A program made the translations under genes and the position numbers. Below are positions 63,771-64,000 of a stretch of 64,000 nt of DNA, piece by piece. The DNA comes from Pseudomonadota bacterium (GTDB taxonomy: Bacteria; Desulfobacterota; Syntrophorhabdia; Syntrophorhabdales; Syntrophorhabdaceae), in NCBI GenBank assembly GCA_026388275.1, contig JAPLKB010000028.1, positions 41,178-105,177 of the forward strand. The letters are read 5' to 3'. The notes beneath the pieces were generated by a model. The model did no database searches. It had not been told where the DNA came from and saw nothing but the letters and a program-made list of their open reading frames with translations. How positions within the stretch are numbered: position 1 is the first letter of the stretch; the number at the start of each line of letters is the position of its first letter.

Positions 63771-63804
63771 ACGGAGGGCACGAATCGGTGGAGGGGGTGA
63801 CCAC

Positions 63805-63855
63805 TTACCCGAGGGACGAAGGACGTTCAGTCGCTATGCTCCTTCGGACGCAGGA
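63805..63855. repeat. 51-bp interspersed repeat, copy 2
   Basis: Identical to 52362-52412. It lies between acsD and the IS3-type element, with GGGGGTGACCAC on its left as in the region near 52500. Confidence 0.85.
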
Positions 63856-63922
63856 CGTATGACGTAAGATGTTTTTAGTAGACACCAAAGTTGATGTACA
63901 ATACGACAATGGAGGTGTCAAA

Positions 63923-64000
63923 ATGAAAAGAATTCCCAATGCAGTTTACACAAAGGAGTTCAGAGAGGAAGCGGTGAAGATGGTTACGGAAGGAGGACTG
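63923..64000 (+). mobile_element. IS3-family insertion sequence, OrfA start (continues beyond window)
   Basis: The frame from the ATG at 63923, with GGAGG upstream, reads MKRIPNAVYTKEFREEAVKM then VTEGGL to the window edge. YTxEFRxEAVKxV is the standard N-terminus of IS3-group OrfA (helix-turn-helix). The left end of the element is probably near TGTAGACACC/TAGACACCAAAG around 63880. It is a different type from the fragment at 21973. Confidence 0.85.

Overview
The window reads as chromosome of an anaerobic, diderm, Deltaproteobacteria-like (Desulfobacterota) bacterium. The basis is a Wood-Ljungdahl gene set (RACo-type activator, CooC, FolD, AcsD), corrinoid methyltransferases, a complete type II secretion system (T2SS), a type I secretion system (T1SS) and a family of PEP-CTERM-like proteins. 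A Syntrophorhabdus/Syntrophus-like lineage is a guess from gene content; no rRNA or other phylogenetic marker was used. I saw no rRNA, tRNA or CRISPR array.

Layout. 1-7.5 kb: a LysR regulator (cut by the window edge) diverges from a cluster of a molybdopterin oxidoreductase, a B12-binding corrinoid protein and two UroD-type methyltransferases, which faces an acyl-CoA dehydrogenase lacking the usual catalytic glutamate. 7.6-8.2 kb: a decayed geranylgeranyl-reductase-like gene. 8.2-21.1 kb: the T2SS in two divergent blocks, gspCDEFGHI leftward and an STN-domain protein plus gspJKLMN rightward. 21.2-31.2 kb: an accessory region with a broken RelB/YafQ module, an IS3 remnant interrupted by a small element with terminal inverted repeats, a ParB-like gene, a decayed small gene, an AT-rich type III restriction-modification operon, a nuclease lipoprotein with an unlisted-size 53-residue upstream gene, and a phospholipase A2-like lipoprotein. 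31.3-36.2 kb: a TolC/HlyB/HlyD-type T1SS operon. 36.4-43.9 kb: seven secreted proteins ending in a VPIP/VPLP-CTERM sorting tail (an eighth is at 56.8-57.4 kb). 44-57 kb: TAXI-type binding protein, class A PBP, YgiQ radical SAM, PAS histidine kinase, RlmD, LigA. 57.7-64 kb: an IclR regulator divergent from a Wood-Ljungdahl operon, then the start of an IS3-type insertion sequence.

The most interesting system is the VPIP-CTERM regulon. Six of the eight genes carry the same upstream control region: two tandem 23-bp sites (TTGTCGTA-N5-CCTACA) followed by a TTGTTATAC-like -10 box. At least two then carry a GEMM-I cyclic-di-GMP riboswitch, one a divergent GEMM-like element, and two a truncated aptamer that keeps only its first hairpin. 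Nearly every gene ends in the same kind of terminator (AGGCAGRGY stem), so whole promoter-riboswitch-gene-terminator cassettes have been duplicated. One cassette copy still drags along the 3' end of hlyD, which places its origin next to the T1SS operon. The inference is a c-di-GMP-tuned set of surface or matrix proteins; the exosortase and the transcription factor are not in this window.

A second undescribed item is a 258-bp non-coding element present twice (15698 and 54201), equal in length in both copies, starting with a palindrome and with internal stems conserved; it could be a structured RNA or a small mobile element. Several short interspersed repeat families (AGTGAATAGTGAAT, TTGAATG, ACCCGAGGGACGAAGG) are scattered through the window, some of them inside genes.
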